Assembly: GCF_037975245.1 (NCBI RefSeq)
Contig: NC_092566.1
Coordinates: forward strand, 2,606,001 to 2,670,000
Reading direction: 5' to 3'
Origin: Apostichopus japonicus
Taxonomy: Eukaryota > Echinodermata > Holothuroidea > Aspidochirotida > Stichopodidae
Length of the DNA stretch: 64,000 nucleotides
Position 1 is the stretch's first letter. Every line of letters begins with the position of its first letter. Both the position numbers and the translations under genes were made by a program. The notes under the pieces were generated by a model. That model was given only the letters and a program-made list of their open reading frames with translations, was not told the DNA's origin and did no database searches. Of this stretch, positions 39,475-53,664 are shown piece after piece.

Positions 39475-39606
39475 CAACTGGGGCAATTTTCTAATGCTAG
39501 TAACACCTTCATACTGTCCTCTCATATCATGCTTCAAAGCACTCATACTGACAGTATGAATAGTTGCTTACCTTTTTTTGTGATGCAAAACATGATATTC
39601 ATACTG
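39475..39606. mobile_element. Partial copy of the fold-back element also seen at 60.6 kb
   Basis: ACTGTCCTCTCATATCATGC, TTCAAAGCACTCATACTGAC, AGTATGAATAG and GATATTCATACTGC occur in the same order as the left arm and centre of the element at 60655-60812. The right arm is missing. Confidence 0.7.
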
Positions 39607-41741
39607 CAAAGTTTTTAAATTAATCAAATATGCTTAATGTGTAAAACGCTATTATTGTCTGTTCTTCATCAACAAATTTAATGTCTCTAAAAGCACATCC
39701 CACGAGGTACAAAGCGATATTAGCCATTAGGCTTAGAGCTGAGACAAAACAAGACATTAAAAAAAAATATGAAAAATAAAATTCTTGCAAAATATTCACA
39801 CCAAGAAGGGTGAACAACCTCATTACCAATAAAGGAGAAAATGCACACTACCTATATCAAGATGTGTAATAAAGTGAAGCAAAATTTGCATTGCGCATAA
39901 CGGTAATAGCTAGGTACACGTTTCAATTCTCAAACACAAGCTGTCGTTGTGCACTCATCAAGAGAGTGTAAGATCTTCTATGAGGAGAACTATTTTAGAA
40001 CCCACTGTTTTTTTATGTGGGGTGATTACTGGTCGGCATGTCAGTCGCGAACACATATAAAACTTACAATGTTGGTTACATGAATTAAATCTGCATGACA
40101 TTATGAAAAGATCATTTTTTTTTAATTATCCTGGAAAGTTACTCTATTTTGCTGCCAAAATCTGTGTTTAAAACATTTAATGAATAACATTATGTAAAGC
40201 TACCCTCTTTACCATGACCCCAGTAAACATACCTTTCTCTATTAGCTAATATGCTCCCCTTCCTTCTCCGTCCCTACCCTCAACTAGTCACAGCTAGTGA
40301 CTACAGAAGTTACTATATTTTAGTGTTTCTACACGTTAATTCAAGGACATTGAATTATACCCCCCCCCCCATCACTATACAGTCTTTTATGCTGAGCCAA
40401 CTTTTCCAAAGGTACAAGAAGAGCCTAATATGTTTTGAAGAACCATGTAGAATTCACAAGATTAATGGGGGAATGAACTAAGTTAGATAGATAGATATTT
40501 ATTCAGCCAATCATATAAAAATACAATGGAAATTGGTTGATAACAAGAGCTCAAAACATTAAAAATTGTAAACAACAAATGAGACGTATAATATTGCACA
40601 AAGATATGAAAACGTTCCTATAAAATATTAAGATGAAAAAAATATAAAATGTACCTACCAAATATATAAAAGAATACAAATATATATAAATGCCCTCACA
40701 TCCAATATAAAGTCTACAAAGTTTAAAAGTTGAAGCCACTTGGAATGATATGCCATTAGTTTCCATAAGCATTCTCGATCAAAACAAAGTTTGGTCAAAG
40801 GAAAGAATAACAGCCGAAATATCCCCCAGTTTGCTATTAAAATCGGTGTTAATGCCAAGAAATTTGGACTTTCTACATCCTTTTATGGCTTAAGTACCTG
40901 CTTAGGACTGAAATGATGTTTTTGATACTTTAAAATCTGATTTGCCATCAAAATTTAATTTCTTATGTTACCACATACCAACCCACATTAGCAATGAACT
41001 GAGTTGAAACTTTTAGTATCATTTAGTGTTCACAAATTACCAAATGAATGCAATACATGTGCTATTTGAAGGGCAATGAGTCTTTGTTTTAAGACAAGAT
41101 TACTTTTAGACATTACCCTAAACACTTCTCATTTGCATGGACCTACTCTTCTGTAATGTTTTTTTTTTGGGGGGGGGGGAGGGCCTTTTTGTTTTGTCTT
41201 TTTCCTCCTTTAAAGTGGAATTAGGGCTATGGCTTGTAATCAGGAGATAATCCATTGCTAGCCACTTCTACAACAAGAATCAACAAACACAGTCATTATC
41301 CAAATGAAGTGATGACAATACAGCTGATGTACAGCTTCTGACATCGCACTCCGACAGACGACATTCTCTGGCAATAAATAGTGATATTTTGTGAAGGAAT
41401 AACTTTGCACCCAGCCACACTAAGCTTGAACAAAACTAGGAACGGAGCTAGTGAGGAAAATGCTATCTAAAGGAACAAAAAACTCCTGAAGCAAAATAGC
41501 TCACTGATAGGAGCAAAAAGCAATCTAAAGGCATAGACTATAGTAAGAAAATAGACACAACGAAGATGGAGGGAGGAGGGCGAAACCACAGACGCAATTT
41601 CGGGCAACAGGTAAAACTCTCAAAAAAAACATAGACTTGCAACACATGGTGAAACACAAGGACAAATTAAGGTTCCCAAAGATAAAGAGATTGCTCATCC
41701 CATCTTGATGTGATAAGGTGCTTGGCAAAATAGGTTATGAA

Positions 41742-41928
41742 GATCCTTGCAAGTTTCCACGGGTAATTATGCCAGGCAGGATTTTCCGTCATGAAAATTC
41801 TCTACACCCTGAAGAGCTTTAGACACTTTGGATGGTAGAATGAGGTGGGTATCAAACCAGAAAGGGGGCTGGTCAGGGGGCTAGTCCTTACAAGTTTCCA
41901 TGGGTAATTATATCAGGCAGGATTCACT
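41742..41928. repeat. Two-copy direct repeat 143 bp apart
   Basis: A roughly 40-bp sequence containing CAAGTTTCCA(C/T)GGGTAATTAT and CAGGCAGGATT occurs at about 41745 and 41888. The second copy abuts the 26-bp minisatellite. Confidence 0.85.
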
Positions 41929-42471
41929 ATACAAGACAAGGGTATGTCTTCACTATACAAGACAACGGTAGCTCTTCACTGTTCAAGACAACAGCATCTA
42001 TGCACTATACAAGACAACAGTATCGCTTCACTATACAAGACAACAGCATCTATGCACTATACAAGACAACAGTATCTCTTCACTATACAAGACAACAGTA
42101 TCTCTTCACTGTACAAGACAACAGTATCTCTTCACTATACAAGACAACAGTATCTCTTCACTATACAAGACAACAGTATCTCTTCACTATACAAGACAAC
42201 TGTATCTCTTCACTATACAAGACAACGGTATCTCTTCACTATACAAGACAACGGTAGCACTTCACTATACAAGACAACGGTATCTCTTCACTATACAAGG
42301 CAACAGTATCTCTTCACTATACAAGACAACAGTATCTCTTCACTATACAAGACAACAGTATCTCTTCACTATACAAGACAACAGTATCTCTTCACTATAC
42401 AAGACAACAGTATCTCTTCACTATACAAGACAACAGTATCTCTTCACTATACAAGACAATGGTAGCTCTTC
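41923..42471. repeat. 26-bp minisatellite, about 21 copies
   Basis: Unit CTTCACTATACAAGACAACA plus GTATCT repeats every 26 bp with small variants (GCATCTATG, GGTAGC). Since 26 is not a multiple of three and the unit has no stop in any frame, a 173-codon open frame (41944-42465) crosses it, cycling through SLYKTT, LHYTRQQY and FTIQDN. The frame is a by-product of the repeat, not a gene. Confidence 0.97.
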
Positions 42472-45400
42472 TGCAAATGCCACAAAGTTCATCTCATATC
42501 TCTGCAAATTCTTTGAGAAAGGCTACTGCTATACTCAAGTCTTCAGGATTTATTTTGTCAGAATGGAATAGCCACGAAAGGTTGTAGTTCACATAAAATC
42601 GAAGACATGATGGCTAAAATCAATTACTGCCCAGCAAGGAGTTGCAGAAGACCCAAAGAGACTAGAAGCAGACCATGGTACCTGTACGGTAAATTGTCAC
42701 TTGCTTTCAAAGTTAATTTCCAGCACTCATAAATGATATATATATCTTTACTCCAGAGCTTGTAATTCAGTTTAATATAAAACTACCTTGTTATATTACA
42801 GTTTGACCCTTGTATTCACAGCTTAGTCATAAATAATTACAAATAATAAATGCCTAGTATATGTACACCTCAAAGTAAATCTATTTTTACTCCAAATGTC
42901 TGATACATGTATTAAAAACAAAAACAGCTACCATGTTCATTAAAATTTGAGATAAAATCATTCGTAGTATCTTTAGGCAAAAGTTGCTAGGCTGAAGAGA
43001 CTGCAGCATAGTTGCAGCCAAGCTGTGAAGGCCTCATCTATTGTGCTCTTCAGTGTCACAGAAGAGGCATGCCTGTCGGCGCTGAAGAGATAATCCATAT
43101 TGTGTGACATTCATTCGTCCTAGCTGAGTGGGATGACTTTGGAGCTGCCGAAGCTTTTGTTTTGACACATTTTGGCTAATTACTGTGAAACAATATTGGC
43201 ATTCATAATATAACAGAATATTAAAACACAATTTGGCAGTATCGGAAAAGCCATTAAAGGATGTACTGAGAGTAAAACTGGCGAATAAAGTGGTCTGACC
43301 TTCAACTAGTCAGTATATCAATTTTATAATAGTGTATATTCTTTCCCAGAAATAACAATGAAAAAAAATGATATCGATCCATGTGCAGACAAGAATTGGT
43401 TTAAATATCCCAAGAACATACAAAAAAAGTTACTTAAGATTATACTGTAAATGTATACATGCATAGATGCAATGATGACACACTATCTTCCAGACTTTTG
43501 ATTCATCAGAAGGAACTTTTCACACTGAGAGGCCCTTTTGTGGTGTTTCATAATGCAAACTGAACGAGGCAATATACAAAAAATAAAGACGAAAATGATG
43601 ACAATTTCTTTTGAGGGTATGAAAAATCCTTTGCAATATCCATCAACATGCCATTTTCAGCAGGGCTAATGGCCATTAAAACCTCATACATTAATGCATC
43701 ACGAAACTGGTCAGAGGCCGATCAGCTGTGCACAGAAATATCAATTGTCCAAAATATTGGGGGGGAGGCGGGGGGAAGGTACTGTTTGCGGGACTGCGAC
43801 TCTCATTTCTGAGATTGCAAATACCGAATTTCATGGGAGGTTTTTTTTCGTTGACTCGATATGTTTCTAATTGTACCAATTTCCTGTTCATTTGAAGTGA
43901 AATCAATTAATGCCCACAGACAAAGCGACAACTGAGCGTATATAGACATGGTTACAGACATTCGATACACTGCAAAGTAGAAGTACCGTCTCACAGGTCG
44001 AGACATCAATTTTCTTTTTATTTCAGTGAAATTTACATTTGGCAACTTCATGGGTTTCCTTGTTGCTGCAGCAGTCTTGAGTTTGAATTTGTAAGGATAC
44101 TTAAAAGTGATCCAACTGAAGAGAAGTATCAGTTGATGATATTTGAAATGAAGTTACCTTGAAAGGAAGAAGGCCTGGCTTTACGATGTACTTACTAGTA
44201 CTGTCATTATGGTTGTATGGAAAACAAGGTAAAAACTGTTCCTCCTTGAGAAAACCAGTATTCCATCTCTGTAAAAATTATTCTTCAATCTTTCAAGCAG
44301 TTATGGTTAGTATTTGAAAAAACAGCAGAGGATATTATTCAACCGAAAGATATGATTAATGTATTTATAAGCAACACACTTAGTCACATAGATTTTTTGC
44401 CATTAATGTGCACATTTCCTGCTGCACATCATTAACACACATAAAGCAATAGATTTGTCTGACTGAAAAAGCCATTTACAAACTCATACAGTTCTACTAT
44501 TTTCCTTCCTTCCCCTTTTTTTTTTTTTTGTTCCTTTTATTTTTACATAAAAGTTAAAAGCATCTATGAATACTGAATTTTTGCTAAGGGGTTTCCTGGT
44601 TGAAATACAGGAAACGCATGGAGCTGCTGAAAGTCAAAACGAGAAAACTGCAATTGTTCACCCACGTATTTATTACGATTTTAAAACAGCGGGGAAGCCG
44701 CATAATAAGCCAACTCCATTTCCTTGACATCAATTGCTTCTTTACTGTGTAGAATAATAGCGTGTGTATACTGCGACTATATACATATATATACTGAGCG
44801 CTGTGGAAACTAAACCAGACCGAAATAGGGACTTGTGCTACCACCTCCCTTCTAACAAGTTAATTTGAAATTTGTAACTCGGCATGTTAATTAAAACTGC
44901 TCGTTTCTGCCTCTTCCATGGCCTTGGGTGACTGTTTCCATAAAAACTGTGACAGGCAAACGGTACGACTAGCACCGCAAACAACGCGGTATCTGGAGGA
45001 TGTGGTTCTAGCAGAGGATGATGTTTACACAGTCTACAAAACATGTAGTATTATATTCTATATTAGTGTATTACATCAAAGTTCTTCATGTCTTAGTAAA
45101 GTGCAGTGCACATATATATATCATTCCACTGGAGACTTCTGAGTCACTGAACTATTTTACAATAAACATGAAACAACCCACAAAAAATGTATATTAAAGA
45201 GTATTGAAAAGTGTTTCCTCAATATTTCTTCAAGAAAAAGTTAAAGGTCAAAGCAATGTTGTGCATTGCATTTGGAGAGAAATAAAAAAATGCAGAACAT
45301 ATGAATGCATTTAATATCACATACACTGGCATTATCCTTGACCATCACGAAACTTAATCAGATTTATGGCCACATATTTGTTTCAACTTAACGCCACTTA

Positions 45401-48400
45401 CCACTCCACACGTTAGAGCTCTATAGATAGGAACGCACAGAAAATATTGTAATCAACCACTTCTTTGTATCACAATCACAATTATCTTAGATAATTGCAC
45501 TCAAATTCATCACCTCGCCTGGTGTGTACATGTCGTGGAAAGACACAGAACTAATAAAGTACTAGTTTTCTGGTCTTTCTTTACCTGTTTTAAATTATCA
45601 TCATTATTATTACTTCCCCTGCCCCGCCCCTCCACCCTTTCATGCATTTATACAGACACATACTATATTACTGCCTTTAATACAAAAAATGTCCCAAGTC
45701 TTTTTTATACTTCAAACACTGGAAACGGGGAATGATTTATCTGGTATTGCATAGCACATTAGCTACATGCAAACATGGAAATATTGCTACACAATAATGA
45801 AGAGATGTGTAACAGATTTTAGCACAAGTTTAATCGAAAGCATTGCATTTTTCAGTAGCGTTACATAGCGAATCAAATTCATAGTCCATGTTGCTACATA
45901 GGCTAAATGTGAACACTGAATTATTCCCTGGTCTTCAAAGACGAATGGGGGGGGGGGTGTGTCAGCCTAGATTTTTACCCAACACTACAAGACAAGTCTA
46001 GCTTCGATTCAGTTTCATTTTTGAGTTTATTTCCACAGTTAAAAGTTATCAAAAGTACAACATATTTTTATAAGGTGGTGGAGGAGGGTTGAAGAAGCAG
46101 AGCTTTTACGAGCAGTCCCCCTTTAAAAATTGAACTAAGTACGTATCATAGTACTTTCACGAGACAATTATAGTCAGCCACAAAAATAAAGTTCTTTGAA
46201 AAAGACACTTGCTGATAGTTATAGGCTCATTAATGATCATAATTATTTAAGTCTTCCTTGATTCTATAAATGGAAAGTGGAAAAGGAGTATTTAATTCTG
46301 ATATGAAAGTGTAATGTGTTCCTACTTTTTTTCTAATATGAATAACAGACATACATAAACAGACTTTATTAATGAGTTTATCAATACTATTCTAGATAAG
46401 ATATTCATGCAGTAAAAACTAAACCGATATTTTATACATGCCACAGTGGCACTCAAAATTCTGGCAATCTACTGGCTAAATGCCGGTAAATGTAGTCATT
46501 TGCCAGTAGAAATAAAAAGCCTCTGACAGTTTTGTGCAAGTAGACATTAAAAATGTAAACACATGGTAAACAATTGCCTGTCAAAGCATGCATGTATTAC
46601 TGCTGATTATCAGCAAATATTATAAACTGGACTACCTTCAGAAGCTTGTCTAATAGTTATTGAACATGTGTGTTGCAATCAGGACAATGCAAGGGAGAAC
46701 TTTACATTTAGCAAGTACATTTGCATTTTTTAGCAAGTGGTCAAACAAAATTGAAATTCTAGGCCTGCACATGTAAAATTTGCACAGCTGGCTGAGTTAA
46801 TTGTCCGAAATATCTCTCTAGCTTCCATCTCAGTCAAAGATCAGTTCAGCCAGTCAAACAATATCCCTTCACAGTTTGTGCTGGTCGATACATAATAGCC
46901 ATACCAAGTTTTAAGCACTAATTACTTGTTTCAACAGACCCCCCATCAAAACACAAAAAAAGATACAGCAAGCATTCAAGGCCATGGATACATACAATGC
47001 GTGTACATTTATATGCATGCAGATCAAGTTCTGTCGTTAGTAGGTGGTGTGCCAAATACACAAATGAAAATTGTTGTCTGCAAGCAACCATACGAGAGAC
47101 AGACAGTACATTATGTATGGGTAGACGAAATGTCATGTAGATTATTTCTGGAAAATGACATATAATTACACTGTAAGAACAAGAAAATTTAGAAGTGCAA
47201 AGGTGAAAATGGTGAGGAGTGCAGGAAAGCGTGTTCAAGCTGGGCTTCCCAGATTCTGTTTCAATAATGTAGTGGTTGGTTTATAACCAATTTGTGTTAT
47301 GTTGTTTAATGAAAATAATTTCCACACTAAGAAATATCTCTCTAACCACAGAGGGGTCGAAAAGAATGACATGAACCCTTCAAGATCAAAGTAAAACACT
47401 GTACGACCTAAATTGCACTAAACATTCAATCAGAGTGTCAAAGATTTCCATCCATTTTTATAGTGTAGGAATGTGCTTTGCACCTGTCCAGTATATACAC
47501 TGGAGGCAATTTACATAAAGGACCAGACCTACATGCATGTTTGCATTATTTATAGTTTTAACAGTAAAATAAATTACAGTTCAGTATAAAGATGTCAAGG
47601 ACTTAATTTGTCCCTATAGACTAATAACATTTCTTGAATGCACTGTAAATTACCCCTATATATTTCTTGTAACAACTGCATTAATAAAACTACAAGTATA
47701 TAAATGAACCAAGTAGGCCTTATATATGTACTAAACACACATGTACACACTTTGATTTGATTACTGGCTGAAGTTAGGTAAATTTGAATATACAATATAG
47801 GGTTTGGTGCAGTTATACTTCCTACTCACAGTACCAGGCCTGACATGTAGCCAGAGTTCCATTTGGGAGGGGTGAGGGGGGAATGGAGCACACTTCGGTA
47901 ATGTGTCCTGGAGAAGGGTGTAAGGAAACTTTTTTTCTAGGCAAAGGGTGCTGGGATGCAAAATAGCTCTAGTATCATTTCTATCATTCTACCCAAATTT
48001 GTGTAGTACTTACATGTTTAAATGTTGCCAGTGTGTTTGTGTTCTCAAATCTAAGACATTGGGGAGCAAGTCTTAGACTTTTTAGCCCCCACCCTAAGAG
48101 CCTGCTAAGTAAACAATTGCCCTGGTTTAGATTTCATTATCACCTGTTTAGATGTGATAACCAGAATGCATACATCAAAGTTCATGATATTTTGAGAATA
48201 AACATATTGTCTCAGTTAAAAAAAAGAACACCCACTAACAGGTACTACAAAAAGCACTAAAATATGCACAAGAAAAGTTAATAATAGCTACGTACTATTT
48301 TACAAAAAAAAGGAAAAAATGTTACTTAACCACACTGAAAGAACCCTTATACACAGGCAGCTTGCCAGAAAGAAATTTTGATCAACAGATTGCTGGTAGG

Positions 48401-50703
48401 AAAGTCAGGCACTATCTTTAACCATTGTTTTAGTCTAATGGCCAGTTTCATAATATTACATTACCCAATAAAACTTGAAATTTTGGCTATGAAATTACAG
48501 ACGATGTCATTGCAACAAATTATAGAATCCAGCGAAAACTTGCTTCTCACCATTTAGTGTAGGAGCTCTATGATGCTGATCATTAAGAAACTTACAATAG
48601 GCCTAGAACTGTGAATACCGAGCACCGACTGATGTACATATGTTTGCATTAAATAGTACTATGCTATTCAATCGGGTAATGAAAGTGAATTTTAATAATG
48701 CTAATCGACTCTTTTCCACTTTGTGCAGTAACTTCACTCCATGCACAGGTCTACAAGCATCCATACAGCAGCGACCATACAAACTGCCAAAATGTTCTTG
48801 TATTAACTTTGTGCAAAACAATCCAACATAAAGCTTAGACCCTCAGAGGACTTATAATCTTATCGAATAGAACAGAGGACTCATGCAGTCGAATAGAACT
48901 AGCCTGGATTTCACATTTCTAAGGCTGAATTTATTTTCCATCCACAATGCTTTACAACAAAATACAGATTAGGTCTGACATGAGACGTTAACTTCAGACA
49001 CGAATCCATTGAAACATCACTCCAATAAAAAAACCAATAAACATCGCATTTTGTCTTGTACTAATAATCAAGTTTCCACTGTCACTTGCGTCACATATCA
49101 GAAGATTATTCTCAATGAAGGGGGAGGGATGGGGGGGGGGGAGTTGGACCTTCCAAAATCACATCAAACCTTGTGCCCACATTGTAAATACTTCCTCTGG
49201 TCTGTCAAACAGTTTCTATTATCCAATCTTTTTGTGTTTATCCTCCTACATTTCCCGTTGATTTTTATACCTCTTCGAATCGTAAACGTCTCTCACGGTA
49301 CAGTCGCTCTTATATACATCTTTACACCACCTCATCCTTTCCCTACTCAGGCTAAAATTGATTTATCAATTTTATTACATTTTTTTACCCCCTTCCTTCT
49401 CCCGTTTCACTTCTCTTTTAGAGACTTTAATTCCAGTTCATAATCAGATACTGCAGTTACAGACAGTCTCCACTCAGAAATATGGGCTATTAATTCACCA
49501 CTCTGACATTTCAAGGGTTATTATTGATCACACCTTCCAGTAGACTTACTTTATTGGACTGGGAAAGTTTGAAAGATCAACCATTAGTTAAAACTTGAGT
49601 AAATTGCAAACTGTGTTTGCATTATTTATACTTTCAATCTCTCTCTCTCTATCTCTTTCCCGTAATTCAATCTATTGTTCAAGGTGAACTCTCTTTACAG
49701 AGCAAATTATATCGATTAAAAACCCTTTGTTCTGGTTAGATGACTTTCGAAAAGGCTTTTGTGTCAAAAAGAATAATTTACAACCTCCAAGAATATTAGT
49801 ACATTTCATTTTAATAGCTTTTCTGCTAGCGGTTAGTCATTTTTTCAAAAGCACTAGTCAAAAGTAGATTGCTAATGATGTAAACCAAGATATCCTCATA
49901 GATATTTGTAACTTAAATAAGCAACGAGTGATCAATGATTGAAATTGAATCGACTCTCTATCGTTTTGAGCTGAGAAACGTTTTCTTTCAAGTAGTAAGC
50001 TGGAAAGCTTTCTGCTGTTTGCTTAATGATTTGAAATTTGACCAGACAAGCAATGTAGTAAACTACATTTGTATTGGATGTAAGCACTGAAAAACATCAA
50101 GAAATTTGTCAAATCACCAACTGTTAACAAAAAAATAACCCCAAAAATAAACCCCCAAAAAAAGACATAAAGGAGCATACAGTCTTCAGGAAAGAATTAA
50201 ATCCTGTAGTGTATGTTCATTTCCCCCGAATACTTTATTGCTGATCATACATTACTAGTAAGACTTGCAATTGCCTATGGCCATGGCATAACCTCTTTCC
50301 CCGATTATGGCCTTCGAAACATACAGCAAACCAATGTCACCATTGGCAACATGACAATGTTTTGATGGCTTTAACCACTGTATCATGTACCGAACATATA
50401 AATTGTTTCCACTCCCTTTTGTCAACAAACGATCCAAATGCACACATTCTAGTTCCACATTAGGAACACGTTCGTTCTCTCTATAGATTTAACTCCGCCG
50501 CGCAATAGTCAAAGCGGTGGGAAACAGGCATTTGTTCCAAAGCCGGAGTTGATGTAACACGACTGTGGCAAGTTGCAATGTTTTAACGACATTCGCTGAC
50601 ATTGAAAGATGTCACTGAATCAATAATTACTCTTAGTCATTCGGATCAATCGAAGAGACATCACAGCAGGTATCGCCGCTACTCCATTCAACGATAAGGA
50701 CAG

Positions 50704-50862
50704 CAGCTCAGGTAATGAGTAGCTAGGGCACAGAGGCAGAAAACCAAGTAGTACAACAGCTCAGGTAATGAGTAGCTAGGGCACAGAGGCAGAAAACCAA
50801 GTAGTACAGCAGCGCAGGTAATGAGAAGCTAAAGCACAGAGGCAGAAAACCAAGTAGTATAC
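50704..50862. repeat. 53-bp tandem repeat, 3 copies
   Basis: CAGGTAATGAG(T/A)AGCTA followed by GCACAGAGGCAGAAAACCAA recurs at 50709, 50762 and 50815. The third copy carries a few changes. Confidence 0.95.
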
Positions 50863-51904
50863 TAGTAGAAGTTGAGCCACTATTGAATAGATTTACCAAG
50901 CAGCTGTGCATAACAGATGAATGTATCTTAGTAGTGGTGGTGTAGATTGAGTTGGGCAGAGAGCTAACGTTTCTTCAAAATTCCTGCTCTCCAATGGCCA
51001 CGTCTGTATTGTTACTTTGCACCTCCAATTCCTGTGATTTTGCTTTCACATTCACAAGTAAAAACTTAAAATTTGCCACATTTTTGTTAGAGGGCAGCTA
51101 TCCATGATACCCATATTGTGGGGTTTCTTTTGTATATCTCCCACACCTCCTCCTATCAACCTTCCTTCTCCCCCTCCCCCCCCTCACTCCCTCACATTAT
51201 AATTCTCAATGTAATTGTGTCTAATACTGTATATTCAGCAGAAACATTTGGATTGTTAACAATATATCGCTAATATGTAAAGTGATACAATTTTATTCAC
51301 AACAAGCAGCAAGACCACAATTTAATAAATAAACTACTACTGTGCACAAAATCTCTTTAAGCTATTCAGTCATTTCCAAGTAACTATACAACTGCAGTGA
51401 CAACTCAACACAACATGGGAATGGAATAACAGTACTTCATATTTTCAACTCAGCTAAGTTTCCTCATGAAGCTATGAACGAAAATAGCTCCATGGTTTCC
51501 TTTACTTGTTATGATAAGACAGTATTATACCAGACCAGCAGTTTAAAATCCACCAGGAAGAAAGGGAAGGAAGGGCGTTGACCGAAGGGCGTTGTGATGT
51601 TCAAAGTGTTTAAAAGGTTACCAGTTCATTCTAGGCACAGTAAAACGAGTGTGCTAAGGTTGTAGGGAGACAGGTAAAGCAAGGAGCTGTTTCAAAAGTC
51701 CAGAAATAAATTAACTGAACATTTTTATATTTCAAAGTTCAAAGTTCATCGTATGTAATTATCCTTCTGTCCAGTTAAACTGTCCACCATCATATTGGTG
51801 TGGTTTGTTCTCATATCAAATTGGTATTTCAGGAATGGCAATCCTTATCTCATACATGTAGTTGTTACAGACACAGATTGTTCAACTATATATGCTCATA
51901 TGAT

Positions 51905-52213
51905 TGAGAGCGTGGTGGCCAATTGGTTACGGCATCGGACTTGTGATCCAAGGATTGCTGGTTCGATTCCTGTCTAGTTCATTACGTTGTGTCCTTGGGC
52001 AAGATGCTTTATCTCAATTGCCTCTCTCCACATAGGGGTTAAATGGGTACCCGTGAGGTAAATTGTCATTGGGCGCAGTATATCACTGCTGCCGACTGGA
52101 GGGATTGTCTCTGGGACAGGTTATCATTGACCAGGGGTAATATAACGTCTGTAAAGCGCTTTGAGACCTATCGCTGGTATAAAGCGCTATATAAAAAGCA
52201 AATATTACTATTA
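51905..52213 (+). mobile_element. tRNA-derived SINE with LINE-like 3' tail
   Basis: The head has RNA polymerase III promoter boxes: TGGCCAATTGG (A box, 51916-51926) and GGTTCGATTCC (B box, 51960-51970, exact to consensus), spaced as in a tRNA. A unique body follows, then the tail GTAAAGCGCTTTGAGACC and TATAAAGCGCTATATAAAAA, ending in AAATATTACTATTATG. The tRNA part has no proper acceptor-stem pairing, so it is not a functional tRNA. The tail resembles the 3' end of the LINE remnant at 7.1 kb. Flanking duplications were not resolved. Confidence 0.9.
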
Positions 52214-53482
52214 TGATCCAGTCTCATATCCTTCACTGGACATGTTTTTTTCATCCATCAAGACAGGAGTGAGGGGGAGTGGGGAGAGGAGGAGGAGGGA
52301 GCAAAGAGACAGACGAAATGAAAAGGAGTAAAGAAGGGTGAAGAGTAAATCTTCCAATATTCTACACATACTCAATACAACTTTTAATGTGAGCAAACAG
52401 AAGCGGCTAGTTCATCTTGGTAAATACTAAAACCCGTCTTTATTTAGTCAAACCAATGTGAGTGTTCACAGTAATCTGGCCATCTCTTAACAAAATTATC
52501 TATAAATAACTGGTGCTCATATTTGGGCAATGCTTATGATCCAAATGAATGCAGAATGGGATATGACAAAAACTTGTTGAAGTCTGCCATGCAGCCATTT
52601 GTTACTATTTGATATGTATGTCGATAGGGTTTGACCTTAGTAGTAATTTGAATCTTAACGAAGCTAGCTTGATCAATCAATAGTTACAGGGAAGCTGCCC
52701 CATATGGTTGCCATAGTATACTGTGCAAAGTGCCCTGGTGGTCAACAGTGTAAATTAAAACCTCTTCTTAAATATGTAAAAAAATCAATAAAAACAGAGT
52801 CTGATTGAAGATGCTATGAAGGTTGACTGTCTTTCAAAACAGAAAATTTCCTGGTGAATATCGATTTATGGGCACGGAAAAGGAGGTCGACATGGAAAAA
52901 GGTGTCAAAGCCATTTTCTAAATCATAGGTTATGTGTTATGATGACAAGGACCTACATGTTGGCAACATGATTCATTACAAACCTGTGTAAAGTAATAAC
53001 TGAACTTTATAAAAGGGAGTGGAGCTCATTAATTACACTTTTTAACAACTTTTCTTATCCCAGCTAGAAACTATTGGACAAACTAAACTTCTGAACGAGC
53101 ATAAAAAACAGGATCCAGGGCAATAACCTGCCACTACCCTTCCAGGATTGCCAACACTCAATGTACCCTATCCATTCCTTTCACCTTCATTTTGCTCTTA
53201 GCCTTCTGTTTTTTGTTCATGCTTTTGTTTTTGTTTTGTTTTTCTCTTCTTCTTATTTGAAAACTGAGTAAAACTGTCAAAGCCACACAGATAGTAAATT
53301 TATGCAAACTCTAGATAGATAATACATGTAAACATACTTTTATCATTAAAGGTAACGTTTATGCCAAAGGCATGGAGAATTCTTGCATTAACTTCTACAA
53401 TCCAAGTCAGGGCTTGTATGTGCATGGGAGAATGTAAACTGAACTTGGGAGAAGAATGAATGAATGAATTCATCAGTCTTTT

Positions 53483-53632
53483 GGAGGAAGGGAAAGGGAA
53501 GGAGGGGAAGGAGAGGGAAAGCAAAGGAAAGGAGAAGGGAAGAGGAAAGAGAAAGCGAAGGGAAGAGAAGATAAAAGGGGAGAGGAAAGTGGAGAGGAAA
53601 GGGAGAGGGAAGGGGTGTGGGAAGGGCGGGGA
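53483..53632. repeat. 150-bp polypurine tract next to exon 2
   Basis: Almost pure A/G on the plus strand (GGAAAGGG, GAGAGGAAAG words), hence C/U-rich in the host transcript. It starts about 31 nt past the exon 2 donor. Few pyrimidine interruptions. It could form triplex DNA and could bind pyrimidine-tract proteins in RNA. Confidence 0.9.
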
Positions 53633-53664
53633 ACGTGGATATAATTGCTTGGATGGTGACTTAC

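Larger units (their letters stand above)
39175..53664 (-). other. Intron between exons 2 and 3 (14.5 kb)
   Basis: Bounded by a gtaagt donor and a ttacag acceptor. It contains the left half of a fold-back element (39475-39606), a 26-bp minisatellite (41923-42471), a three-copy 53-bp repeat (50704-50862), a tRNA-derived SINE (51905-52213), and the purine tract next to exon 2. The stretch between about 42500 and 50700 has only low-complexity runs and short, unconvincing open frames. Confidence 0.9.

Noticed and set aside
41944-42465. 173-codon open frame as a repeat-protein gene
   Set aside because: It is produced by a 26-bp repeat lacking stops; the peptide cycles through three frames of the same unit, with no start context or splice support.
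49009-49443. 144-codon plus-strand frame
   Set aside because: Low-complexity C/T-rich and poly-G content, no domain and no splice context.
51905-51980. Functional tRNA gene
   Set aside because: A and B boxes are good, but no acceptor stem pairs and the sequence continues into a SINE body with a LINE-type tail.
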